Shown: one piece after another, positions 35,825 through 44,760 of the stretch
Numbering within the stretch: position 1 is the stretch's first letter
How the letters are laid out: every line of letters starts with the position of its first letter
DNA from: DATFJT01 sp965230755
GTDB lineage: Bacteria > Bacteroidota > Bacteroidia > Chitinophagales > Saprospiraceae
DNA length: 64,000 nt
Direction of reading: 5' to 3'
Assembly (NCBI GenBank): GCA_965230755.1
Contig: CBDDLT010000016.1
Span: 372,001-436,000 of the forward strand
Made by a program: the position numbers and the translations under genes
The notes under the pieces: model-generated
What the model was told of the DNA's origin: nothing
Seen by the model: the letters and a program-made list of their open reading frames with translations, nothing else
Databases searched by the model: none

Positions 35825-36418
35825 CTAGCATTTTGCTTTGAGCTTGTCCATAACCGAATCATCCCATTCTTGCTTGAGGATACTAAGGATTATACTATCC
35901 CGTCGCCCCGTAGGAATTTTGTAATTACTTCTAAGCACACCTTCCACCGTACAACCAATACTCTTCATGGCCGCAATACTGCGCTTATTCCCGTTGTGCG
36001 CCCTGAATTCTACCCTATCTAAACCCAGTTGATCAAAAGCAAAATCGAGCATTAAATACTTACAGTTTTTGTTCAGGCCCGTACCTTGATAAGCTTTTCC
36101 GTACCATGTATATCCAAGCTGAACCGTATTGTGCCACTCTTGGTAATCATAGAAACGCGTACACCCGGCATATTCATTTTGACGTTTGTCGAAAACGATA
36201 AAGGGATAAGAACTCTTGTTCTCTCGTTCCTTCAGCGCTCTTTCAATATAGGCCTTCATGTTTTCCTTACTGTCTGCAGGCTGAAGAGAATATTTCCATA
36301 TTTCAGGCTCCAATTCTGCAAAGACAGATAATATTTCCAAATCATCAGAAAGCAAAGGACGCAATCTGACTATTTCATTCTCAAGTGTGTAATTTGCTTT
36401 AAAATCCAGTGGTTTCAT
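35825..36418 (-). CDS. GNAT-family N-acetyltransferase (RimJ/RimL-like)
   Basis: 197 residues. The N-terminal LENEIVRLRPLLSDDLEIL is the entry strand of this family. YTWYGKAYQGTGLNKNCKYLM at about 105-125 is the acetyl-CoA pyrophosphate loop, in the variant Q-G-T-G-x-N/G form used by RimJ/L-like enzymes. DRVEFRAHNGNKRSIAAMKSIG is the conserved strand-helix that closes the site. Members acetylate ribosomal protein N-termini, amino acids or antibiotics; the substrate is unknown. Confidence 0.88.
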   Translation of the reverse strand: MKPLDFKANYTLENEIVRLRPLLSDDLEILSVFAELEPEIWKYSLQPADSKENMKAYIERALKERENKSSYPFIVFDKRQNEYAGCTRFYDYQEWHNTVQLGYTWYGKAYQGTGLNKNCKYLMLDFAFDQLGLDRVEFRAHNGNKRSIAAMKSIGCTVEGVLRSNYKIPTGRRDSIILSILKQEWDDSVMDKLKAKC

Positions 36419-36521
36419 ATTTTATACTTTTAGATGCTCTTCACGTGCTGAAAATAGTTGATTTTAACTAAATTTAGTCTTCATTCATATCATTGTTAAG
36501 CATTAAAATCACTTTACTATT

Positions 36522-36851
36522 GTGTCCGACTGGAAAGAAAAACTGAAACTATACGATGCCTTGGTCGATTTATGTCCAAGATTTGAAAGAAAAGGAAAAA
36601 CCGTGCCTTATACTTCGGCCAATGGACATATGTTTTCACTTCTCAACAAAGAGGGGGATTTTGGCATTCGATTTTCTAAAGAGGTTCAAGAAAAATACAT
36701 GGAAGAGTTCAATTCCGGCCATCTTATGTCCCATGGCGCCAAGATGAGAGGCTATGTAAGAATCCCGGAAGAAATGTTTGAAAATATGGATGAGCTCGCC
36801 AAATATCTGAATGAAAGCTATGACTATGTCATGTCCCTTGACCCCAAATAG
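36522..36851 (+). CDS. Small TfoX N-terminal-like protein
   Basis: 109 residues, GTG start at 36522. The sequence fits the TfoX/Sxy N-terminal domain: LVDLCPRFERKGKTVPYTSANGHMFS, then MFSLLNKEGDFGIRFSKE, with MRGYVRIPEEMFENMDELAKYL at the end. This domain alone occurs widely in Bacteroidota without the competence-related C-terminal part, and its role there is unknown. A perfect hairpin lies just after the stop. Confidence 0.65.
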   Translation: MSDWKEKLKLYDALVDLCPRFERKGKTVPYTSANGHMFSLLNKEGDFGIRFSKEVQEKYMEEFNSGHLMSHGAKMRGYVRIPEEMFENMDELAKYLNESYDYVMSLDPK

Positions 36852-36871
36852 CTGATTTCCACTTAATCTCC

Positions 36872-36901
36872 TGTCACATTTCGGCTACGCTAAATGTGAC
36901 A
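36872..36901. terminator. Hairpin between convergent genes
   Basis: TGTCACATTT (36872-36881) pairs perfectly with 36892-36901, 10-nt loop. It lies between the stops of the TfoX-like gene and the hybrid kinase. No T-run follows, so termination is probable but unproven. Confidence 0.5.
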
Positions 36902-36916
36902 ACCGATCACCACCCC

Positions 36917-39736
36917 CTATGAGAAAACCAACATCTCCTTGGGATTGATCCCAAAGCGCTCCGTGAATTTCTTGGTAAAATAAGATGCGCTTTCAATCCC
37001 TACTTCGTAGCGAACTTCGGAAACGGAACGGAATGTTCGGTTAGAAAGTAGTTCGTAGGCCTTCTTTAGTCGAATTTCTAGTATCAGATTTACAGGAGAT
37101 ATTCCGGTATACTGCTTGATCAATCGGCCCAATTGCCGTTGGCTATAACCGACCTGTGACGAGAGATTGTGTACCTTAAATTCGCTATCATCTATGTTAT
37201 CCAGAATTACATTTTCTACTTCGCGCATTAACTTTTGAGCGGCAGTTCTATCGACATCATCTGGTTTTTCAGTCTTGAGATAATCTTCCCTCTCCCACTT
37301 GTTGACCAATAAATTGTATATCCTGGCAAGCAGTTCGCTCTCTCTAAAAGGCTTGGTAATATAATCGTCTATTCCCAGTGAAAAACCCTTCAGTATATCT
37401 TCTTCTAGTGCCCTTGCTGTTAGCAAAATAAACGGTATTTCTCTCCATTTCTTCTGATCTCCGAGCACCCTCTTGAACTCAAATCCATCCATCTCGGGCA
37501 TCATAACATCGGAAATGATCATGTCCACTTCAATTTCTTCAAGGGTCTTAATCGCCTGTTTCCCATTGGAAGCTTTTACACAATTGAATTTATTGGATAA
37601 TAGATCAAAGAGGTAATCCAACATCTCCGGATTATCCTCGACCAAAAGGATTCTCTTATCTTCTGTATTCCAACTATCTCCGGAAAAGTATTTTTTCATT
37701 AAATCCGGTTCCGGAAATTCCATCTCTTCTTGACTATCCTTGGCGTTGTTAAGTATCTGATAAGGGAAGGACATGCTAAAAGTTGATCCTTCATTTTCGA
37801 CACTCTCTACTTTTATTTCTCCCTCTAGTAATTGTATCAACTCCCTAGTGTAGGCCAAACCTATTCCTGTTCCTCCTTCGTAACGATCACCTACTGGCGC
37901 TTGGTAAAACCGATCAAAGATCTTCAGTTGATCCCGCTCACTCATCCCTCTTCCGGTATCTTTTACTTCTATGTTTAATTTCTCTTCACCCAAACTCATA
38001 TTCATTCTAACCGACCCTTCTTCCTTGTTATACTTGATGGCATTAGAAATGAGATTACACACGATTTTTTCCATCTTATCCACATCCATTTCCATCATTA
38101 TATGGTCGTCGATATCCGTCTCAAATTGCAAATCGATGGCCCTCAACGCCGCCATAGATTCGAAAGAGTAAAAAATGCGCTTGAAAAAAGGCACCACCAA
38201 GGTCTTTTGCAATTTCATTTCCAGGGCTCCTTCTTTCAACTTTGAAAAATCCAGAATCTGATGGATGAGATCTTGAAGCCTCTTGCTGTTCAATATGGCC
38301 AGATTAATATTGCGCGTCAGATTGTGTCCGTGTGCCAATTTCTTAGCTTGTTCCAAGGGGCCCAGAATAAGCGTGAGAGGTGTTTTTAGCTCGTGGGTGA
38401 TATTGGCCAAGAAACGTGTCCTTAATTCATCCAATTCAAGTAGTTTCGAATTTGCCTCTTTTTGAAATTCCGCCTCCTTTTTGAGAACTGCTACTTCCTT
38501 TGCTTTTAGCTTTCTTCTCTTAGCAAAGAGGTATAAAACTGACCCCAACAAAGCAAGAATTACCAAGCCACCAGCTATAATGGAAATAATGAAGTTCTTC
38601 TGCTTTTCGATTTGTAATCTTTGCTGACTGAGTTCCTTCTCTCTTTTAGCTGTTTCGTATTGAACATTAACCTCTGCCAACGCATCAACGATGTTATTTT
38701 GCAATAGAGAGTCCTTAATTTTTAGGGCTTCCCGGATATAGTAATTCGACGAATCCAGTTGGTTTTTCTTTTCATAGAGTGTCGATTGCTGGGTCATAAA
38801 GTCGAATAAGTTGGTGTAGTCACCAATCTCCTTGGTGAAATGATATCCCATATTAGAATATCTCATTGCGCTGTCCAATTCATTAATACTATTATAGGCG
38901 GTACTCAGATTCATATAAGTGATGGGTAGGTTGTAATAATTCCCACTCCGCTCGAAACACATCAGGGCCTGCTTACACTTAGATATGGCGCCAGTGTAAT
39001 CTTCTTTTTGCAGATGATCATAGCAATAGTTCATATACACATCACCTTGTTGAGAGATGGCTCCCGCCTTTTTATATATCTCCAAGGCTTCGTCATAGTA
39101 CTTCGTCGAATCAGTTACACTTCCCAAATTGTAAAGTGTATTCGCCATCATCATCTCATCACCCATCTGCTTAAATATTACATAAGCGTCTTTGTAATTT
39201 CTTTTCGCCAAGGCATTTTGTTCCATATCCTGAAAGACAATGCCGATATTATTGATGGAAGAGGCCATTCCTATTGAGTCATTTCTCTCCTCGGCAACTT
39301 CTTTTGCTTTTGAATAATACTCGATAGCATCATCGAATTTCCCTCCATCCTTGGAAAGACTTCCCTTGATGTTGTAACCAAAGAATAACCCCGCTTTAAC
39401 ACCATTCTCCTTGGAGAGATGAATGACCTGATCAATATAGTGGTGCGCACTATCCGGGATTCTCATTTCAGAATAAACATCTCCTAATGCGAAGTAGGAT
39501 CTAATACGTAGAAAGGTTGAGCCCATTTCTTCAGACAATTCCTTCGCTCTTAAAGCGAATTTTTCTGCGACATCAATGTCAGAATAAATAAGCTCAGAGG
39601 ATCTATTTACAAGATTAGTTATTTCCAGAGAATCTAGAGGAATAGCTTTTAAATAAGCATCAATGGTATCCTGTCCGAAGCCGAATTCCATAAAGGAGGA
39701 CACAAAAAGAAAAAGGATATAAATCGATTTCTTCAA
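36917..39736 (-). CDS. Hybrid two-component system: TPR sensor, histidine kinase, receiver and AraC output in one protein
   Basis: 939 residues. A signal peptide (1-22) and a periplasmic TPR array (about 25-345: AKRNYKDAYVIFKQMGDE, ALEIYKKAGAISQQGDVYMN and others) are followed by a coiled coil and one membrane helix (about 385-407). The HisKA domain has H448 in FLANITHELKTPLTLI, then an HATPase_c with NLISNAIKYN and GTGIGLAYTREL. The receiver domain has the phospho-acceptor D743 (MIISDVMMPEMDG), and the C-terminal AraC domain (about 830-939) includes VSEVRYEVGIESASYFTKKF. The architecture senses an external signal and regulates transcription directly. The regulon is unknown. Confidence 0.93.
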   Translation of the reverse strand: MKKSIYILFLFVSSFMEFGFGQDTIDAYLKAIPLDSLEITNLVNRSSELIYSDIDVAEKFALRAKELSEEMGSTFLRIRSYFALGDVYSEMRIPDSAHHYIDQVIHLSKENGVKAGLFFGYNIKGSLSKDGGKFDDAIEYYSKAKEVAEERNDSIGMASSINNIGIVFQDMEQNALAKRNYKDAYVIFKQMGDEMMMANTLYNLGSVTDSTKYYDEALEIYKKAGAISQQGDVYMNYCYDHLQKEDYTGAISKCKQALMCFERSGNYYNLPITYMNLSTAYNSINELDSAMRYSNMGYHFTKEIGDYTNLFDFMTQQSTLYEKKNQLDSSNYYIREALKIKDSLLQNNIVDALAEVNVQYETAKREKELSQQRLQIEKQKNFIISIIAGGLVILALLGSVLYLFAKRRKLKAKEVAVLKKEAEFQKEANSKLLELDELRTRFLANITHELKTPLTLILGPLEQAKKLAHGHNLTRNINLAILNSKRLQDLIHQILDFSKLKEGALEMKLQKTLVVPFFKRIFYSFESMAALRAIDLQFETDIDDHIMMEMDVDKMEKIVCNLISNAIKYNKEEGSVRMNMSLGEEKLNIEVKDTGRGMSERDQLKIFDRFYQAPVGDRYEGGTGIGLAYTRELIQLLEGEIKVESVENEGSTFSMSFPYQILNNAKDSQEEMEFPEPDLMKKYFSGDSWNTEDKRILLVEDNPEMLDYLFDLLSNKFNCVKASNGKQAIKTLEEIEVDMIISDVMMPEMDGFEFKRVLGDQKKWREIPFILLTARALEEDILKGFSLGIDDYITKPFRESELLARIYNLLVNKWEREDYLKTEKPDDVDRTAAQKLMREVENVILDNIDDSEFKVHNLSSQVGYSQRQLGRLIKQYTGISPVNLILEIRLKKAYELLSNRTFRSVSEVRYEVGIESASYFTKKFTERFGINPKEMLVFS

Positions 39737-39971
39737 GCGATTGATTTTTTCAGGTTAGAAACTGCAAATAAAGTTACACAAAAAAAATCATAATAGCCTG
39801 ATTATCAATTACGTGTCCAAATCAAGCAAAAGAATGGCGAAAATGAACTAGGCCTGCGCCAAAAAGAGCAAGACCCTGACTCATTTAGAGCATAGAATCG
39901 CTCTGACTTGATTCAACTTTGTTCCAACATTCTTTCACACCCTATTTGAGAACATTATAAACTATTTAAAA

Positions 39972-40451
39972 ATGAAATATGTAAACATCTTTATTTTCTG
40001 TTTCTCTTTCTCCCTTGTTATGGGACAGAGTTTGGAAAGAGAAGTTAACTCCACATGCGGTGCACATTTAGTAAGTGCCGATGGAGTTTCGTTACACTGT
40101 ACTTTGGGACAATTGGCCGTAAGCGATTTCAACAACGGTTCCATAAGACTAACTCAGGGGTTTCAACAATACTATATTATCATTAGCTCGAATGGAGAGT
40201 TCAATAGCAGTGAGATTTTAGTATACCCCAATCCTACAAGCGAAATGGTCTTTGTCGAATTAGAGGCATTCGACACCTACGAAATTCTCCTCTTCGATGA
40301 ACTAGGAAGAATTGTTCAGCGCAAAACAACGACGGAGTCAAAGAATGAACTGGACTTGATGATGTTCCCAACAGGAAACTACATCCTTCATGTCTACGAC
40401 TCTCGCAAGACACTAATCAACAGTCAAAAAATTCAAAAAATCAATTTCTAA
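39972..40451 (+). CDS. Small T9SS protein preceding the tail-spike-like gene
   Basis: 159 residues. A signal peptide (1-18, ending MGQ) is followed by a short conserved module (about 20-65: REVNSTCGAHLVSADGVSLH, then LGQLAVSDF and LTQGFQQYY) that ends in the LTQGFQ motif common to many small T9SS proteins. The T9SS type A sorting domain is at about 80-159 (ILVYPNPTSEMVFVELEAF, PTGNYILHVYD). It is 17 bp upstream of the tail-spike-like gene and is probably co-transcribed. It may be an accessory of that surface structure; this is inference from position. Confidence 0.72.
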   Translation: MKYVNIFIFCFSFSLVMGQSLEREVNSTCGAHLVSADGVSLHCTLGQLAVSDFNNGSIRLTQGFQQYYIIISSNGEFNSSEILVYPNPTSEMVFVELEAFDTYEILLFDELGRIVQRKTTTESKNELDLMMFPTGNYILHVYDSRKTLINSQKIQKINF

Positions 40452-40468
40452 CTCTTTTTAAAAAATCA

Positions 40469-43400
40469 ATGATGAAAAATTTACTAATCACTATAGTCTT
40501 TGCCCTTATCGCCATTACTTCCATATTCGGACAATCTCCTAATGCTTTCAGCTATCAAGCAGTAGCCAGGGATGCGAATAATGATATCATCAGCAATCAA
40601 TCCATCAAGATTATGTTTGCTTTAAGAGAGGGATCTACGACTGGTAATATTATTTACTCTGAGACCCATTCTACAATGACAACGGATCTAGGTCAATTTT
40701 CACTCAATGTCGGAGACGGTGCTGTAGGAAATGGAAACTGGAATCAACTCGACTGGAGTTCGAATAAATATTTTCTCCAGGTTGCGATTGATCCTTCAGG
40801 TGGAAATCAGTTTTCGAACCTAGGAACCATGGAATTACTGAGCGTTCCGTACGCCCTCCATGCTCAAACCGTGGCTGACAAGGATGACGCTGATGCAAAT
40901 CCCAATAATGAAATTCAGCAGATCAGTTATGATCCGGTCAGTAATGTTCTTTCCTTGACTCAAGGGGGAACGGTTGATCTCAGCGATTTACAAGACTCCG
41001 GCGGTGGAGGAACGGGAACCGACGACCAGAACTTATCCCTTAATGGAACAACCTTGTCGATTGAGGATGGAAATAGCGTCGATCTCTCAGCCGTTCAAGA
41101 TGGAGTCAATGATGCGGATTCTGACCCAACGAATGAATTACAGAGTTTGGTCTTAATTGGAGATGAGCTACAAATAACCAATGGCGGGTCTATTTTCCTT
41201 CCGCCGGACCAAGTCAACGATGCGGACGCCGATCCCAACAACGAGCTACAAAACATAAGCTACGATCCGGTTACCAACGTATTGAGCATTAGTCAGACCA
41301 ATCAAGTTGATCTTAGTGATTTGCAAGATAGCTCCGGAGGAGGTACAGGAACGGATGATCAAAATCTTTCACTAAACGGAACGACACTTTCTATAGAAGA
41401 CGGTAATAGCGTCGATCTTTCAGCCATTCAGGATGGAGTCAATGACGCAGATGCCGATCCAACGAATGAATTGCAGACTATTAGCAAAAATGGATCTACG
41501 GTAAGCCTTAGCAACAATGGTGGATCTTTTACCGACCAGGTGAATGATGCTGATGCTGATGCCAGTAATGAGTTGCAAGACCTAAGTTATAATCCAACTA
41601 CAAATATCTTAAGCATCAATAACGGTAACTCTGTTGATTTAAGTGATCTACAGGACAGTGGTTCCGGAGGGGGATCAGATGACCAGCAACTGAGCTTTCA
41701 AGGCACCAATTTGACCATCGAAGACGGGAACAGCGTAGATCTTTCAAGCTTGGTCAATGATGCCGACGCCAATTCACAAAATGAATTGCAGACCATTTCA
41801 AAGAATGGTTCTACTGTAACGCTTAGCAACAATGGCGGATCTTTTACTGATGCAGTAGATGATGCTGATCCCGACCCACAAAATGAAATTCAGATGATCT
41901 CTTTGAATGGCAATGTTCTCTCTCTAAACAGAGGAGGTGGAAGTGTTACCTTACCCGGCGGTGGATCAGGTGGAAGTAGCGACGAACTAAAAGATGCCGA
42001 CAATGATACAAGAGTAGAAGTAGAGCAGAACAGCGACGAGGATAGAATCAGATTTACAGCTAAAAACAACGAAGTGATGATCATACATAGTGATTATCGA
42101 GTAGAGGTAGAAAATCCATTTGGAAACTTAATCGTTGGTAACGATGCAGGTACCTCAATGAATTCAAGTTTATTTCAAAATGAAGGCGTATCGAATACCT
42201 TCCTAGGTGCTTATACCGGTGAAGCAAATAGTCTTGGTTCTTTCAATACTTTTCTGGGTAACCAGGCCGGAAGACTTACATCGACAGGAGATGAAAATAC
42301 CTTTGTTGGAGCTTCCGCGGGAATCAGCAACACTACCGGTCACGGAAATACCATGCTAGGTTTTCAAGCGGGCAACTCTAATGATGATGGAGCAAACAAT
42401 GTATATATCGGTAGCACAAGCGGATTTTCGAATACTACGGGTAGTGCCAATACAGCGATTGGCGCATGGACATTGTACAATAATACATCAGGAGGCTTGA
42501 ACGTAGCCCTTGGACAAGGTGCGATGCAATATTCTACTTCGGCAGAGTCGACAGTAGCATTGGGTCCTTTCTCTTTACGAAATAATGAGGCAGAAGGAAA
42601 TGTTGGAGTAGGTCGAGAAGCCATGATATCTAATACAACAGGAACTTATAATACTTGCATGGGATACCAATCCATGATGAAAAATGAAGATGCAGACAGA
42701 AATACTGCCATTGGATATGCTTCTTTAAGACTAAATGAATCCGGATTCAACAATACCAGTTTAGGCGCTTTTACCCTTACTGCCAACATAGATGGTGGCA
42801 ATAACACAGCAATTGGTGATGAGGCGCTTGAAGCCAATACTTCCGGATCAAACAATACTGCTTTGGGAACTTTTGCTTCAGAGAAGAACACGGACGGCGA
42901 AGACAATACTGCGCTTGGTTATGGAGCTTTGCTCAACAATTCTTCGGGAAGTGATAATGTATCTATTGGAATGCAGTCCATGGTCAATGCAACGGATGTT
43001 GATCAAACGGTAGCTATAGGAGCGGAGGCGATGTGGTCCTCGGATGCTTCTCATGCCGTAGCAATTGGCTATAGAGCTTTGGAAAACAATGAAGAAGACT
43101 ACACCACCGCAGTGGGTTGGAATGCCATGAATTCAAATACAACGGGTGAACACAATGTCGCTGTAGGAGGAACAGCCCTATATCTCAACACGTCAGGTTC
43201 TGATAATACTGCGGTAGGTAGATACGCAATGGAAGGTAATGAAACGGCAGATCAAAGTACAGCATTAGGTAGTCGTGCATTACAAAACAATACAACGGGA
43301 GATTACAATACCGGAATAGGTCATAAAGCTTTATGGAACAACCAAGAAGGAGCATTTAATGTCGCTGTCGGGCGTCAAGCAGGACTAGAGAATAGTACAG

Positions 43401-44032
43401 GAAAATGGAATGTTTACATTGGAAACGAAGCAGGAGACAGTAATACTTCAGGTCATGATAATGTCTTTCTAGGATGGGGTGCAGATGCCTCAAGCGGAGA
43501 CTTAAGAGATGCAACGGCTATCGGCGAGAACACGATTGTCAATGCTTCAAACAAGGTGAGAATTGGGAATGCTTCCATTACAGTAATCGAAGGACAAGTT
43601 CCATTTACCAGTGTATCTGATGGACGCTTTAAAGACAATATTCAGGAAAATGTTCCCGGACTTCAATTTATCGATCAATTGAGACCGGTAACTTACCACT
43701 TTGATCTTGCAAAATATCAAGATCACATCAGCCCAGATGGTGCTCAGTTGAAAGAAGATGAAAGCATTACTGAAAACTCTTCTATACGATATACAGGATT
43801 TATTGCTCAAGAGGTAGAAGCTGCTGCTGAGAAAATCGGATATGATTTCAGTGGAGTCACTGCACCTACTAACGAGAAAGACAACTACGGAATCAGATAT
43901 GCGGAGTTTGTCACTCCTTTGGTCAAGTCAGTACAAGAGTTAAGCCAAGAACTCAAAGCAAAAGACCAGAAAATCAAGGAGCTAGAAAGCAGGTTGGCTC
44001 AAATCGAACAACTCTTAAAAGCTACAAAATAA
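40469..44032 (+). CDS. Tail-spike-like surface protein: repeats, YadA-type head repeats and S74 self-cleaving chaperone
   Basis: 1187 residues. A signal peptide (1-22) precedes a Bacteroidota-specific beta domain (about 25-135: SYQAVARDANNDIISNQSIK, ending LLSVPYALHAQ). Residues about 145-510 hold repeats around DADADPxNELQxIS and SIEDGNSVDLS. Residues about 555-1035 hold some twenty YadA/Hia-like head repeats (NTAIG.xAL, NNTALGxxAS) that would wind a trimeric left-handed beta-roll. At S1050-D (VSDGRFKDNIQ) the S74 intramolecular chaperone begins, with RPVTYHFDL and YTGFIAQEVE; a coiled coil ends the protein. S74 domains trimerise phage tail spikes and cut themselves off at this Ser. No phage genes surround it, and there is no T9SS domain. 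Confidence 0.85.
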   Translation: MMKNLLITIVFALIAITSIFGQSPNAFSYQAVARDANNDIISNQSIKIMFALREGSTTGNIIYSETHSTMTTDLGQFSLNVGDGAVGNGNWNQLDWSSNKYFLQVAIDPSGGNQFSNLGTMELLSVPYALHAQTVADKDDADANPNNEIQQISYDPVSNVLSLTQGGTVDLSDLQDSGGGGTGTDDQNLSLNGTTLSIEDGNSVDLSAVQDGVNDADSDPTNELQSLVLIGDELQITNGGSIFLPPDQVNDADADPNNELQNISYDPVTNVLSISQTNQVDLSDLQDSSGGGTGTDDQNLSLNGTTLSIEDGNSVDLSAIQDGVNDADADPTNELQTISKNGSTVSLSNNGGSFTDQVNDADADASNELQDLSYNPTTNILSINNGNSVDLSDLQDSGSGGGSDDQQLSFQGTNLTIEDGNSVDLSSLVNDADANSQNELQTISKNGSTVTLSNNGGSFTDAVDDADPDPQNEIQMISLNGNVLSLNRGGGSVTLPGGGSGGSSDELKDADNDTRVEVEQNSDEDRIRFTAKNNEVMIIHSDYRVEVENPFGNLIVGNDAGTSMNSSLFQNEGVSNTFLGAYTGEANSLGSFNTFLGNQAGRLTSTGDENTFVGASAGISNTTGHGNTMLGFQAGNSNDDGANNVYIGSTSGFSNTTGSANTAIGAWTLYNNTSGGLNVALGQGAMQYSTSAESTVALGPFSLRNNEAEGNVGVGREAMISNTTGTYNTCMGYQSMMKNEDADRNTAIGYASLRLNESGFNNTSLGAFTLTANIDGGNNTAIGDEALEANTSGSNNTALGTFASEKNTDGEDNTALGYGALLNNSSGSDNVSIGMQSMVNATDVDQTVAIGAEAMWSSDASHAVAIGYRALENNEEDYTTAVGWNAMNSNTTGEHNVAVGGTALYLNTSGSDNTAVGRYAMEGNETADQSTALGSRALQNNTTGDYNTGIGHKALWNNQEGAFNVAVGRQAGLENSTGKWNVYIGNEAGDSNTSGHDNVFLGWGADASSGDLRDATAIGENTIVNASNKVRIGNASITVIEGQVPFTSVSDGRFKDNIQENVPGLQFIDQLRPVTYHFDLAKYQDHISPDGAQLKEDESITENSSIRYTGFIAQEVEAAAEKIGYDFSGVTAPTNEKDNYGIRYAEFVTPLVKSVQELSQELKAKDQKIKELESRLAQIEQLLKATK

Positions 44033-44047
44033 TTGATCGAAGTCATA

Positions 44048-44091
44048 CTCAGGACTTGCTTCGGAAATGAGTATCCGAAGCAAGTTCTGAG
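44048..44091 (+). terminator. 18-bp hairpin between the tail-spike-like gene and the lipoprotein
   Basis: CTCAGGACTTGCTTCGGA (44048-44065) pairs with 44074-44091 (one G-T pair), 8-nt loop. There is no T-run. It lies between two genes that appear to be in one operon, so it may attenuate or process the transcript to set expression ratios. Confidence 0.6.
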
Positions 44092-44119
44092 GCATTTAAT
44101 CATAGAAAAACTTTTAAAA

Positions 44120-44557
44120 ATGAAATCATATAACTTAATCATTAAGGCCAGCATACTTTTCTTAGGAATATTACTTTTCTCTTGCGACAAGGATGATGAT
44201 CCAAGCCCAAAAGACCAGATGGCAGACAAGCTCGCTGCCCAGGATTGGGATGTCAAATCATGGACAGAAGATGGGTCAGAATTAATCCCAGGTGTAGTAA
44301 GCAGTTTCGAAATGGAATTCGAAAATTGGGACGGTTCTGAAGGAGAGTTCAAGTGGGTTTATGTCCTGAACGGGGCTACAGTTCAAGAATCAGGAGAATT
44401 CGAACTGAATGAAAAAGCAGACGAAATCGAATTGCAATTTCAGACCGGTGGGGGCAACTTTTCCGGCACTTACGAGCTGGAAATAGAATTCGATCGGGAC
44501 GAGCTCATACTGGAAGGCACCCTGAACGGATATCGATATGTCATTGAAGCGGATTAA
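44120..44557 (+). CDS. Lipoprotein after the tail-spike-like gene
   Basis: About 145 residues from the ATG at 44120, chosen because it begins a clean lipoprotein signal (MKSYNLIIKASILFLGILLF then SC); the frame is open upstream to 44033, but that part would spoil the signal. The lipobox LLFSC is followed by DKDDDPSPKDQ, an acidic stretch typical of surface-exported lipoproteins. The mature part (about 35-145) is a lipocalin-like beta sheet (WDVKSWTEDGSEL, YVLNGATVQESGEFELNEK, YRYVIEAD), a family common in Bacteroidota. It may anchor or assist the upstream surface protein. Confidence 0.72.
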   Translation: MKSYNLIIKASILFLGILLFSCDKDDDPSPKDQMADKLAAQDWDVKSWTEDGSELIPGVVSSFEMEFENWDGSEGEFKWVYVLNGATVQESGEFELNEKADEIELQFQTGGGNFSGTYELEIEFDRDELILEGTLNGYRYVIEAD

Positions 44558-44579
44558 ATTTTTCAGGTAGACTTTTTCG

Positions 44580-44612
44580 CCCGGTGGACTCAATGGAGTT
44601 GGCCGGGTTTTT
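44580..44612 (+). terminator. Rho-independent terminator of the tail-spike operon
   Basis: CCCGG (44580-44584) and CCGGG (44603-44607), with the internal stem ACTC/GAGT, are followed by TTTTT. Confidence 0.85.
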
Positions 44613-44704
44613 AACCTCTATAATCTTCATTCCTTGTTCCTTGTTATATACTCAATTCATCCCTGTAGCCAATACCATGATCGAGTACTAGGCGGTTCTT
44701 ATAC

Positions 44705-44735
44705 TAAAAAAGGGAGCCATTTGCATGGCCCCCTT
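44705..44735 (-). terminator. Terminator of the 1777-residue repeat protein gene
   Basis: On the minus strand GGGGGCCAT pairs with ATGGCTCCC around GCAA and is followed by TTTTTT. It lies 25 bp beyond the stop. Confidence 0.85.
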
Positions 44736-44760
44736 CAAAAACAACTAAAATATTACACAA

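Noticed and set aside
40704..43638. Several minus-strand open frames inside the tail-spike-like gene
   Set aside because: They mirror the repetitive codons of the plus-strand gene, have no ribosome site and no family features.
40469..44032. Prophage remnant suggested by the S74/tail-spike domain
   Set aside because: No integrase, capsid, portal or lysis genes flank it, and the protein has a signal peptide and a Bacteroidota-type N-terminal domain.
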